From NCBI RefSeq assembly GCF_002355435.1, contig NZ_AP017313.1, forward strand, positions 3,906,001-3,970,000: a DNA stretch of 64,000 nt. The letters are read 5' to 3'. Below, piece after piece: positions 1-7,584 of the stretch. The position numbers and the translations under genes were made by a program. The stretch comes from Mucilaginibacter gotjawali. Its GTDB lineage: Bacteria > Bacteroidota > Bacteroidia > Sphingobacteriales > Sphingobacteriaceae. The first letter of the stretch is position 1. Every line of letters begins with the position of its first letter. A model generated the notes under the pieces. That model was given only the letters and a program-made list of their open reading frames with translations, was not told where the DNA came from and searched no databases.

Positions 1-105
1 TCCCCTGCAATTTCAGGCAATAAAATTATTAATTTAGCTATACCTGTTTTCAAACGGAAAACACTTCAGCTGTTTGCCTATTTGAAGTATAAAAATATTT
101 TTCTT

Positions 106-498
106 TTAGTTAAAAAAATCGTCTTTCAATTCATCTATTTCTCTTCTATCCCTTTTGGTCGGCCGCCCGGCTCCCCTGTCCCGTTTTAAAATCGGCGCAT
201 GAAACATCGATTTAAAGGCCTGCGTTTCTTCCATCGGGGTAATATCTTCATAAAAATTAACGGCCGTTTTGGCATCCACGCGATTTTCAAGCAAACCGGT
301 AACCTTCAGTACCCGGCGGTCGGGGCCTTTGGCAACATGGTACACTTCGTTTATTTTCACCTCACGGGATGGCTTTACATTTTGCCCGTCTAATTTTACA
401 CGGCCTGCTTTACAGGCATCAGTAGCCAGTGTACGTGTTTTAAAGGCCCTAATGGCCCATAAGTATTTATCTATCCGTAATTTTTCTTTTTCAGGCAT
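106..498 (-). CDS. S4-domain RNA-binding protein, Hsp15-like
   Basis: 130 aa basic protein. The N-terminus (residues about 7-60, beginning LRIDKYLWAIRAFKTRT) is a clear S4 RNA-binding domain of the Hsp15/HslR type, and the C-terminus is Lys/Arg-rich (GRPTKRDRREID). Hsp15 in E. coli binds stalled 50S subunits that carry peptidyl-tRNA; the same role here is inferred from family only. The length fits Hsp15-like proteins (about 130 aa). It is transcribed away from dapD and so is not part of the plus-strand block that follows. The short stretch 1-105 downstream of it shows no gene. Confidence 0.85.
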   Translation of the reverse strand: MPEKEKLRIDKYLWAIRAFKTRTLATDACKAGRVKLDGQNVKPSREVKINEVYHVAKGPDRRVLKVTGLLENRVDAKTAVNFYEDITPMEETQAFKSMFHAPILKRDRGAGRPTKRDRREIDELKDDFFN

Positions 499-611
499 AA
501 CAAAAACAAACTTACAAAGTCTTCAAGACTTCGGCGTAAGTTTTAGGTTCAATTTTCATAGGCTAACAATTTCCTTAAAATTCCTTTAATTTGCCTAAAT
601 TTTATTTACTG

Positions 612-1427
612 ATGCAAAACCTGAAAAAATTAATTGAAGCAGCCTGGGAAGACCGTACCCTTTTGCAATACACCGAATATGTAAATGCCATTGATACCGT
701 TATTGAAAAACTGGATAAGGGCGAGTTCCGCGTTGCCGAACTGATCGGCACACGCTGGCACACAAACGACTGGATAAAAAAAGCGGTGATCCTGTATTTC
801 CCTACCAGGCACATGGAAACCATCGAAGTAGGTCCTTTTGTTTTTCATGACAAGATGAAACTGAAAACCGATTACGCGCAAACCGGTGTGCGCGTGGTAC
901 CGCATGCTATTGCCCGTTATGGTGCACATTTAGCAAAAGGCGTTATTATGATGCCATCGTACGTAAACATTGGCGCTTATGTTGATGAAGGCACCATGGT
1001 TGACACCTGGGCCACCGTTGGATCATGCGCGCAGATAGGTAAACACGTGCATTTGAGCGGCGGTGTTGGTATTGGCGGCGTATTGGAACCTGTGCAGGCT
1101 GCACCGGTTATTATTGAAGACAATTGCTTCCTGGGTTCCAGAGCCATCGTAGTAGAGGGGGTTCACCTGGAGCGTGAAGTGGTTTTAGGCGCAAACGTAG
1201 TATTAACAGCTTCTACTAAAATTATTGACGTTACCCAGGAAAAACCTGTTGAATATAAAGGCCATGTTCCTGCCCGTTCGGTAGTGATCCCCGGTTCATA
1301 CACTAAAAAATTCCCTGCTGGTGATTACCAGGTTCCCTGTGCGCTCATCATCGGTCAGCGCAAAGAATCAACAGATAAAAAAACGTCCCTGAATGATGCA
1401 TTGAGGGAAAATAACGTTTCGGTTTAG
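612..1427 (+). CDS. dapD: 2,3,4,5-tetrahydropyridine-2,6-dicarboxylate N-succinyltransferase
   Basis: 271 aa from the ATG at 612, the usual DapD length; an upstream in-frame TTG at 591 would add seven unconserved residues. The enzyme transfers succinyl from succinyl-CoA to tetrahydrodipicolinate in the succinylase branch of lysine and meso-diaminopimelate synthesis, in the cytoplasm. The C-terminal half is a left-handed beta-helix of hexapeptide repeats, including the DapD-typical SGGVGIGGVLEP and a run through GSRAIVVEGV. It is followed by a heptamer hairpin that separates it from the GT9 gene. Confidence 0.95.
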   Translation: MQNLKKLIEAAWEDRTLLQYTEYVNAIDTVIEKLDKGEFRVAELIGTRWHTNDWIKKAVILYFPTRHMETIEVGPFVFHDKMKLKTDYAQTGVRVVPHAIARYGAHLAKGVIMMPSYVNIGAYVDEGTMVDTWATVGSCAQIGKHVHLSGGVGIGGVLEPVQAAPVIIEDNCFLGSRAIVVEGVHLEREVVLGANVVLTASTKIIDVTQEKPVEYKGHVPARSVVIPGSYTKKFPAGDYQVPCALIIGQRKESTDKKTSLNDALRENNVSV

Positions 1428-1433
1428 ATAGAT

Positions 1434-1559
1434 GTGAGACGTGAGATTTGAGATATGAGATAAGAATTTAATTAAATGGGTCTTAGTCACATCTAATTTT
1501 ACAAATGTTATTACCATGCTAAAAGTCTCAAATCTCAAATCTCAAACCTCAAATCTCAA
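1434..1559 (+). repeat. heptamer tandem-repeat hairpin A
   Basis: The left arm (1434-1461) is four 7-nt units: GTGAGAC, GTGAGAT, TTGAGAT, ATGAGAT. The right arm (1525-1559) is five 7-nt units, mostly ATCTCAA, the reverse complement of TTGAGAT. The arms can pair into a long stem with a loop of about 60 nt. The right arm lies inside the reading frame of the next gene, whose ATG (1516) sits just before it, and it encodes the peptide VSNLKSQTSNLK. Confidence 0.85.
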
Positions 1560-2544
1560 AATTCTCATCAGGCTTCCAAATTGGCTTGGCGATGTGGTAA
1601 TGAGTACCGCGTTCGTTTCGGCAGTGAGGGAGCTTTACCCGGCGTCATCAATTGATGTAATCATCAAAAAGGAATTAGCTGGAATAGCTTCACTTGTACC
1701 AGGCTTGCGTAAGGTACACTCTTTTTCGAAACAGGAAAACAAAGGCTTAGCGGGCGTTTTCAGGTTTGGAAAAAAAATGAGAACTGAACAATACGATCTG
1801 TTTTTCAACCTGCCCGAATCGTTGTCGTCGCTTGTAATGGGATGGGCCACCGGAGCAAAACAACGGGTTGGGTTTGGGAAAGAAGGCGGCTTTTTTTTAT
1901 TGACCCATCATTATAAAAAGCCAAAAAACATTCACCGGGTTGACGAATACATTTCCTTGCTGGAGCAATTTACCGGCAAAACAATTAGTAACAGGCAGGT
2001 TAGTTTGCAGGTGCAAAAACCCGGCAAACCGATTACAGATTGGGTGCTGGTAAACTTCAATTCCGAAGCTTCTTCGAGAAGGATGCCTATAGAGAAGGCT
2101 AAATCGCTTCTTAATTTATTAACCAATCATTTTAAAGAAGTTGAATTCACGTTTGTAGGAGCGCCAAAAGAGGCTCCTTTTATTGATGAAATTATCAACG
2201 GCGCTGAAAACATCGGAAGGATAAGAAACTTTGCCGGTAAAACAGACCTGGTATCTCTTACCCATTTGATGGCAGGTTGTACGGCTATGATAACAACAGA
2301 TTCGGGGCCTGCGCACCTGGCAAATAGTGTAAATACACCTGTCATTGTACTATTTGGCGCAGGCAATGAGCACAATACAGCCCCTTATAACACACACAAT
2401 TTAACCGTTTTACGTGCCGGAAAACTCGATTGCGAGCCCTGCGTTAAAAACACCTGCAAGCTGTATGGCATACCAAAATGTATGCAACTGTTAGATGACT
2501 TGCTTATCATTAATGCTTTGAGCGTATATTTGCCCCATGCTTAG
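1516..2544 (+). CDS. glycosyltransferase family 9 (ADP-heptose:LPS heptosyltransferase-like)
   Basis: 342 aa. GT9 enzymes add heptose to the LPS inner core at the cytoplasmic face of the inner membrane. The family N-terminus KILIRLPNWLGDVVMSTAF is plain, as is the C-terminal nucleotide-binding loop TTDSGPAHLANS, followed by a Cys-rich end (CEPCVKNTCKLYGIPKC). Relatives normally start right at the KILIRLPNW motif. Here about 14 extra residues come from the heptamer repeat, and the first available start is the ATG at 1516 upstream of it. The exact acceptor and sugar cannot be told. The 3' end overlaps tsaC by 8 bp. Confidence 0.85.
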   Translation: MLKVSNLKSQTSNLKILIRLPNWLGDVVMSTAFVSAVRELYPASSIDVIIKKELAGIASLVPGLRKVHSFSKQENKGLAGVFRFGKKMRTEQYDLFFNLPESLSSLVMGWATGAKQRVGFGKEGGFFLLTHHYKKPKNIHRVDEYISLLEQFTGKTISNRQVSLQVQKPGKPITDWVLVNFNSEASSRRMPIEKAKSLLNLLTNHFKEVEFTFVGAPKEAPFIDEIINGAENIGRIRNFAGKTDLVSLTHLMAGCTAMITTDSGPAHLANSVNTPVIVLFGAGNEHNTAPYNTHNLTVLRAGKLDCEPCVKNTCKLYGIPKCMQLLDDLLIINALSVYLPHA

Positions 2545-3103
2545 AGACGAAGTTGCGAAAGCTTTTAAAATTATTCAGGACGGCGGGATCATCCTCTACC
2601 CCACCGATACCATTTGGGGTATAGGCTGCGATGCGACCAATACCGAAGCCATCAAAAAGATCTATAAACTAAAACAGCGGGACGAAGCAAAAAGTATGAT
2701 CATTTTGCTGGACACCGAAAATAAACTGGAAAGCTACATCAGCGACATGAACCCTTTGGCTTATGACCTGATAGAATATGCCGAAAACCCATTGACATTA
2801 GTAATGCCTGGCGCAAAAAATATTTCGCCGGCATTGATCAGCAGCGACGGCAGCATTGGTATCCGGATATCAAAGCATCCATTTTGCCAGCAGTTGATTC
2901 AGAGAATGAAAAAACCGCTGGTTTCTACCTCTGCAAACATCAGCGGTAAACCATCGCCGCAATATTTTTCGCAAATTGACGACGAAATAATAAACGGCGT
3001 GGATTATGTGGTTGACCTGGATCAGCACAGCATGGAAATAAAAAACCCATCAACCATAATGAAATTAGCGCCAAACGGAAGTTTTGAATTTCTGCGGAGA
3101 TAA
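2537..3103 (+). CDS. tsaC: L-threonylcarbamoyladenylate synthase
   Basis: 188 aa YrdC/Sua5-type protein. It makes threonylcarbamoyl-AMP from threonine, bicarbonate and ATP, the first step of t6A37 modification of ANN-decoding tRNAs. The substrate-binding signatures YPTDTIWGIGCDA (residues about 21-33) and PLVSTSANISGKP (about 129-141) are both present. The length fits single-domain TsaC, without the Sua5 C-terminal domain. The start ATG at 2537 overlaps the end of the GT9 gene by 8 bp, suggesting translational coupling. A heptamer hairpin follows directly after the stop. Confidence 0.93.
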   Translation: MLRDEVAKAFKIIQDGGIILYPTDTIWGIGCDATNTEAIKKIYKLKQRDEAKSMIILLDTENKLESYISDMNPLAYDLIEYAENPLTLVMPGAKNISPALISSDGSIGIRISKHPFCQQLIQRMKKPLVSTSANISGKPSPQYFSQIDDEIINGVDYVVDLDQHSMEIKNPSTIMKLAPNGSFEFLRR

Positions 3104-3106
3104 TTT

Positions 3107-3194
3107 GATTTACGATTTCAGATTTACGAATTACGATTTGGTACTTCGTTGAAAAAATCTAAAATCGTAAATCGTAAATCGTAAATCGTAAATT
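3107..3194 (+). repeat. heptamer tandem-repeat hairpin B
   Basis: The left arm 3107-3141 is GATTTAC, GATTTCA, GATTTAC, GAATTAC, GATTTGG. The right arm 3157-3194 ends in four GTAAATC-type units (3167-3194), the reverse complement of GATTTAC. The hairpin fills almost the entire tsaC-cca gap and its right arm stops 1 nt before the TTG start of cca. It has the same layout as hairpin A with a different heptamer. Confidence 0.9.
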
Positions 3195-3195
3195 T

Positions 3196-4605
3196 TTGAA
3201 AAAGCACCTTCAACACCCTATATTTTCAGTCATCTTAAAACTGGCTGCGGAGCAAAATGTACAAGTTTTCGCTATCGGGGGATTCGTGCGCGACCTTTTC
3301 CTCGACAGACCTTCCAAAGACATCGACATCGTCGTAATCGGCAATGGCATTTCTTTTGCCGAGCGTGTTGCCCAAAAGCTGCATGTGAAATTGGCGGTGT
3401 TTAAAAACTTCGGCACAGCATCGCTTAAATATAAAGACCTTGAGATAGAATTTGTAGGCGCCCGTAAAGAATCGTACCGTTTGGATTCAAGAAAACCAAT
3501 AGTGGAGAACGGCACGTTGGAGGATGACCAGAAAAGGCGCGATTTTACGATTAACGCCCTTGCCATTTCTTTACACCCGGATACTTACGGCCAGCTTTTA
3601 GATCCGTTTAACGGCATTGCCGACCTGGAACAAAAACTGATCAGGACGCCTTTAAATCCAATTGAGACTTTTTCAGACGACCCGCTGCGGATGTTGCGTG
3701 CTATCCGTTTTGCTTCGCAATTGAATTTTAAAATAGATGATATCGCGGTAAAAGCTATTGTTGAAAATGCTCACCGGATCGGCATTATATCCCAGGAGCG
3801 CATCACCGACGAACTAAACAAGATCATTTTATCGACAAAACCCTCCATTGGTTTCAATTATTTATTTGATACCGGCCTGCTGCATAAAATATTCCCGCTG
3901 ATGACGGCACTTTATGGCGTCGACTATATCGATGGTAAAGGGCATAAAGACAACTTTTACCATACCCTGCAGGTTTTGGATAATATTTGCGACACTACAG
4001 ATGACCTTTGGCTACGCTGGGCCGCCATATTACATGATATTGCCAAGCCCGCTACCAAACGTTTTGAACCCGGGCATGGCTGGACATTCCATGGACACGA
4101 AGACAAGGGCGCCCGGATGGTGCCAAAAATATTTACCCAGTTAAAGCTGCCGCTGAATGAAAAAATGAAATTCGTTCAAAAAATGGTACAGCTGCATCTT
4201 CGGCCTATTGTGCTGGCGCAGTCAATCGTTACTGATTCGGCTGTGAGGCGTTTACTTTTTGAAGCAGGTGAAGATATTGAAAGCCTGATGTTGTTGTGTA
4301 AAGCAGACATTACCACCAAAAACGAATATAAGGTTAAAAAATACCGGCAAAATTTTGAGCTGGTGCAGCAAAAGTTAAAAGACGTGGAGGAACGCGACAA
4401 TATGCGCAACTGGCAACCACCGGTAACGGGTATTGATATTATGGCATTATTTGGCATTAAGGAGGGGCGCGAGGTTGGAATTATTAAAAACCAGATTCGC
4501 GAAGCCATACTGGAAGGAGAAATACCCAACGAGCGGGAAGCGGCCATAAATTATACCATAAAAAAGGGCGAAGAAATTGGCCTGAAAGTTGTTGGGAAGG
4601 ACTAA
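3196..4605 (+). CDS. cca: CCA-adding tRNA nucleotidyltransferase with HD domain
   Basis: 469 aa. It adds or repairs the 3'-CCA end of tRNAs. The class II nucleotidyltransferase head is at residues about 25-160 (GGFVRDLFLDRPSKDIDIVVIG, with the DID metal ligands; RRDFTINALA; DPLRMLRAIRFASQ). An HD phosphohydrolase-like domain follows at about 255-400 (WAAILHDIAKPATK). The start is TTG at 3196: an in-frame stop lies just upstream and no ATG occurs before the conserved head. The start codon abuts hairpin B, which may influence initiation. Confidence 0.92.
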   Translation: MKKHLQHPIFSVILKLAAEQNVQVFAIGGFVRDLFLDRPSKDIDIVVIGNGISFAERVAQKLHVKLAVFKNFGTASLKYKDLEIEFVGARKESYRLDSRKPIVENGTLEDDQKRRDFTINALAISLHPDTYGQLLDPFNGIADLEQKLIRTPLNPIETFSDDPLRMLRAIRFASQLNFKIDDIAVKAIVENAHRIGIISQERITDELNKIILSTKPSIGFNYLFDTGLLHKIFPLMTALYGVDYIDGKGHKDNFYHTLQVLDNICDTTDDLWLRWAAILHDIAKPATKRFEPGHGWTFHGHEDKGARMVPKIFTQLKLPLNEKMKFVQKMVQLHLRPIVLAQSIVTDSAVRRLLFEAGEDIESLMLLCKADITTKNEYKVKKYRQNFELVQQKLKDVEERDNMRNWQPPVTGIDIMALFGIKEGREVGIIKNQIREAILEGEIPNEREAAINYTIKKGEEIGLKVVGKD

Positions 4606-4606
4606 C

Positions 4607-4724
4607 GATTTACGATTTACGATTTACGATTTACGATTTCAGATTTACGATTTCAGATTTTGGCAGTAATTAAATAGCTTTATTCTCCATCCAAATCGTA
4701 AAACGTAAATCTAAAATCGTAAAT
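4607..4724 (+). repeat. heptamer tandem-repeat hairpin C
   Basis: The left arm 4607-4655 has seven consecutive 7-nt units, GATTTAC (five) and GATTTCA (two), beginning 1 nt after the cca stop. The right arm 4693-4724 carries GTAAA/ATCGTAAAT-type complements, partly eroded. It uses the same heptamer word as hairpin B on the other side of cca, so this gene is bracketed by related hairpins. Confidence 0.88.
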
Positions 4725-4740
4725 AAAACTAAAACATTAT

Positions 4741-4748
4741 TATTTTTG
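4741..4748 (+). promoter_or_regulatory. possible -7 element TATTTTTG
   Basis: TATTTTTG fits the Bacteroidota -7 consensus TAnnTTTG and lies 16 nt before the ATG of the next gene, which would give a very short leader. No convincing TTG -33 box stands at 17-23 nt upstream, where hairpin C lies instead. Confidence 0.3.
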
Positions 4749-4764
4749 TAAAAATCTACTAAAA

Positions 4765-5418
4765 ATGGCACTATACAGGTTCAGGATCACCTTTGAAGAC
4801 TACGATGATGTTTTAAGGGAAATAGATGTAAAATCTAACCAAACATTTGAGGACCTTCACAGGGCAATCCACCAATCTACAGGGTATAATCCCGAATATC
4901 CTTCTTCCTTTTATATCAGTAACGACCAATGGATAAAAGGCGAAGAAATTACCTATATGCCTAATCAAAAAAGGATCGACCGTGGCGTGGCGCTGATGGA
5001 TAAGGTAAAATTGTTAAGTTATATTGACGACCCTCACCAAAAATTCTACTATACATTTAATTTTGACCGTCCCTTTGATTTTCACGTTGAATTAATGAAG
5101 ATTATTTTGGACGAAACGCCGGGCACCACCTACCCGGCCGTAATTAAATCAGTGGGCGAGGCGCCTAAACAATTTGGCAATGTGGTAGCTCCTACTGCTG
5201 CCCCGGCTGCCAGCGATGATTTTGATTTCTTAAATGAAATGTCGTACGGCGAAGAAGATGCCGAAGACTTTACCGAAATTGCAGATACGGATGAAATTGG
5301 TGAAGAAGATAAAACAATTGCAGTAGAGGATGAAGAAGAAGATGAATTCGGTAGCGAATTTTCAGACGACGAAGGCTTTGAAGACGACAGCAAGCTGTCG
5401 CATGGGGATGATTATTAG
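4765..5418 (+). CDS. plasmid pRiA4b ORF-3-like protein with acidic tail
   Basis: 217 aa. Residues about 1-125 resemble the pRiA4b ORF-3 / IS1096 passenger-like family (MALYRFRITFEDYDDVLREI, FEDLHRAIHQSTGY, KVKLLSYIDDP). That family is found in many chromosomes and has no established biochemical role. The last 70 residues are very acidic, rich in Glu and Asp, and probably disordered. No transposase or other mobile-element part is near it, and it sits between tRNA genes cca and miaA with heptamer hairpins on both sides. Function unknown. Confidence 0.8.
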   Translation: MALYRFRITFEDYDDVLREIDVKSNQTFEDLHRAIHQSTGYNPEYPSSFYISNDQWIKGEEITYMPNQKRIDRGVALMDKVKLLSYIDDPHQKFYYTFNFDRPFDFHVELMKIILDETPGTTYPAVIKSVGEAPKQFGNVVAPTAAPAASDDFDFLNEMSYGEEDAEDFTEIADTDEIGEEDKTIAVEDEEEDEFGSEFSDDEGFEDDSKLSHGDDY

Positions 5419-5426
5419 GTAAGTTT

Positions 5427-5549
5427 GAGTCCATGGACCATGGACGATAGTCCATAGTTAGTAAAGCCAATAATAAATTTATAAGCCGCTTCCTTTGCCA
5501 TGGACTATGGTCTATGGACTATCGACTATCATCCATGAACCATGAACTA
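5427..5549 (+). repeat. heptamer tandem-repeat hairpin D
   Basis: The left arm 5427-5454 is GAGTCCA, TGGACCA, TGGACGA, TAGTCCA. The right arm 5501-5549 is seven 7-nt units: TGGACTA, TGGTCTA, TGGACTA, TCGACTA, TCATCCA, TGAACCA, TGAACTA. The right arm runs through the miaA start codon at 5535, so the first codons of miaA are repeat units. This heptamer differs from those in hairpins A-C. Confidence 0.87.
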
Positions 5550-6455
5550 AAGACCCTCATCGTAATTGCCGGCCCAACTGCTTCGGGAAAAACTGCGGCA
5601 GCTATTGAGTTGGCAAAGCACTATAACACGGTGATCGTATCGGCTGATTCGCGGCAGTTTTACAGGGAGATGTCCATCGGTACAGCAAAACCTGCTGACG
5701 ATGAACTGGCGGCCGCCAAACATTATTTCATTAATTCACATTCCATTACAGATCCTTTTTCTGCGGGCGACTATGAGAAGCAGGCGCTGAATTTATTGGA
5801 TGAGCTGTTTAAGGTTCATGACAAAGTGATCCTTGTGGGCGGCTCCGGGCTGTTTATAAGAGCGGTGTGCGAAGGTTTTGATGAGTTCCCGGACGTGACC
5901 CCGGGCATCAGGGAAAAACTAAACACGGAGCTTGATGAACAGGGGCTACCGTTTTTACAGGAAAAGTTAAAACTGGCCGATCCTGAATATTATAATCAAG
6001 TCGACCTGAATAACCCACAACGTGTCATCAGGGCATTGGAAGTTTTTGAAAGCACGGGCCAATCCTATTCATCGTTCAGGAGCACAAAGGTCAATAAACG
6101 GCCATTCCGGTCTATAAAGTTCGGTTTAACCCTGCCAAGGGAGGTTTTATACCAGCGCATTAACCATCGGGTTGATGAAATGGTAAAACTGGGCCTGGTT
6201 GAAGAAGTAAGATCACTATTGCCATACCGGCATATAAACGCCCTCAACACGGTTGGATATACTGAACTGTTCGATTATTTTGATGGGAAAACCAACCTGG
6301 ACGATGCTATTTCGGCCATCAAACAAAATACCCGCAGGTTCGCCAAGCGGCAATTAACCTGGTTCAGGAAAGATGAAGAGATAATCTGGCAGCAGGCCGA
6401 TAAAAAAGAACTGATTACTGATATGATTTCCGCTGTAGCTGCTATCTTAGCATAA
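5535..6455 (+). CDS. miaA: tRNA dimethylallyltransferase
   Basis: 306 aa from the ATG at 5535; an upstream ATG at 5514 would add seven residues that only translate repeat units. MiaA transfers dimethylallyl to N6 of A37 in UNN-decoding tRNAs. The P-loop GPTASGKT is at residues about 13-20, followed by the MiaA signatures SADSRQFYREMSIGTAKP and LVGGSGLFIRAV, and QNTRRFAKRQLTWFRKD at the C-terminus. It is the third tRNA-maturation gene of this block. The nitrilase gene follows 16 nt downstream. Confidence 0.95.
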   Translation: MNHELKTLIVIAGPTASGKTAAAIELAKHYNTVIVSADSRQFYREMSIGTAKPADDELAAAKHYFINSHSITDPFSAGDYEKQALNLLDELFKVHDKVILVGGSGLFIRAVCEGFDEFPDVTPGIREKLNTELDEQGLPFLQEKLKLADPEYYNQVDLNNPQRVIRALEVFESTGQSYSSFRSTKVNKRPFRSIKFGLTLPREVLYQRINHRVDEMVKLGLVEEVRSLLPYRHINALNTVGYTELFDYFDGKTNLDDAISAIKQNTRRFAKRQLTWFRKDEEIIWQQADKKELITDMISAVAAILA

Positions 6456-6471
6456 AGATAAATCTGTCAGC

Positions 6472-7284
6472 ATGGTAAATTTGAGTATCGTACAATTCAC
6501 GCCAGTTTGGGGTGATAAACCGCATAACCTTCATCAAATTACCACACTGCTTAAAGATCTTAAGGCTGATATCATTGTATTGCCCGAACTTTGTACCACC
6601 GGGTATTCATTCTTAAACCAACAGGAAGCTTTGATTGGCGGCGAAGATGAAACAGGTGAAGGTGTTAAGCTCCTCCGTCACCTGGCTGTTCAATTGCAAT
6701 CAATGATCGTTGCCGGTTTTGCGGAAAAAGCTGGCGATAAAACGTATAACTCCGCTTTGGTTGCGTTACCTGATAATACCTTCAAAATATATCGTAAAAC
6801 ACATCTTTTTTTCAAAGAAAAACTTTGCTTTGAACCCGGCAATTCAGGCTTTTTTGTGGTTGACCACCCACTGGCGGATTGTAAAGTTGGGATAATGGTT
6901 TGTAACGACTGGCGGTACCCCGAAGCGGCCAGGAGCCTTGCTTTACATGGAGCTGATGTGATTGCCTGCCCAAGCAACCTGGTTTCAACTTTATGGGGCG
7001 TGGGCATGCCTGCACGGGCACTTGAAAATAAAGTATACCTGGCAGTAACCAACCGCTGCGGCACCGAAAAAAGAATACTGGAAGACGGCAGCGAACAAGC
7101 CTTAACATTTAACGGCGGATCGGTGGTTTACGATTTTAATGGCGCACCATTGCTCCAGGCAGGTAAAGAGGAAGATGCGGTATTAACGGTTCAAATTGAT
7201 CCGCATTTAACGCGCGATAAATCATTTAACGCCTACAACAACCTTTTTACAGACCGAAGGCCGGGTATGTATTCTCTCGATTAA
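6472..7284 (+). CDS. nitrilase-superfamily amidohydrolase (omega-amidase-like)
   Basis: 270 aa carbon-nitrogen hydrolase. The catalytic triad is visible: Glu39 in VLPELCTTGYSF, Lys109 in YRKTHLF and Cys144 in MVCNDWRYPE. It is closest in style to the YafV/Nit2-like omega-amidases that hydrolyse alpha-ketoglutaramate, but this substrate is an inference and other amides are possible. It starts 16 nt after miaA, probably in the same transcript, and is the last intact plus-strand gene of the housekeeping block. Confidence 0.82.
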   Translation: MVNLSIVQFTPVWGDKPHNLHQITTLLKDLKADIIVLPELCTTGYSFLNQQEALIGGEDETGEGVKLLRHLAVQLQSMIVAGFAEKAGDKTYNSALVALPDNTFKIYRKTHLFFKEKLCFEPGNSGFFVVDHPLADCKVGIMVCNDWRYPEAARSLALHGADVIACPSNLVSTLWGVGMPARALENKVYLAVTNRCGTEKRILEDGSEQALTFNGGSVVYDFNGAPLLQAGKEEDAVLTVQIDPHLTRDKSFNAYNNLFTDRRPGMYSLD

Positions 7285-7305
7285 AATCAGTCCCAAACCA
7301 CGGTC

Positions 7306-7420
7306 TTGGAAGAAACTCAAACCGGGAAGCCTCACTTCATACGCGCATTAAACCTGCCAACAGGAATTTTACTGGTTGCCGGTATCCTGATCGGCTAAGA
7401 GGTATTTAAAAAATTGTGCA
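7306..7420 (+). pseudogene. relic of an APC-family amino-acid permease N-terminus
   Basis: The frame beginning at 7306 reads EETQTGKPHFIRALNLPTG and then ILLVAGILIG before a TAA at 7396. The same frame continues EVFKKL after the stop. This resembles the first cytoplasmic segment and first membrane helix of APC permeases (typically LNLPTGILLVAGIMIGSGIF). Nothing further of the roughly 450-residue permease remains. Read as a decayed or deleted gene; identification is from recall of the motif only. Confidence 0.5.
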
Positions 7421-7490
7421 GATAGCGCAAACTTTGCGCAGCGGGGATTATATTTTGTTACCCGGGATAGTTTCCGGGTTCAAAAAGCAA

Positions 7491-7515
7491 AGGCTCCATG
7501 AGAGCCTCATTTTAA
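7491..7515. terminator. probable bidirectional terminator between nitrilase gene and rfbA
   Basis: The 6-bp stem AGGCTC/GAGCCT (7491-7496, 7502-7507) has the loop CATGA. CATTTT follows on the plus strand and TTTGCTTTTTG on the minus strand. It lies between convergent genes, as expected for a shared terminator. A second hairpin, ACCCGG/CCGGGT, is at 7460-7479. Confidence 0.5.
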
Positions 7516-7584
7516 TGCAATTACGAAACGTCTTCCATGAATGCTGTTAACTGCACAGCCACCCAATAGTATTAAAAGGCTTGC

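Noticed and set aside
591..611. TTG start for dapD
   Set aside because: Adds seven unconserved residues; the ATG at 612 gives the usual DapD N-terminus.
1434..4724. CRISPR array
   Set aside because: Units are 7 nt, directly adjacent and arranged as hairpin arms; there are no spacers and no cas genes.
4765..5418. Mobile element (IS1096-like passenger)
   Set aside because: Only the passenger-family similarity is present; no transposase, terminal inverted repeats or target duplication.
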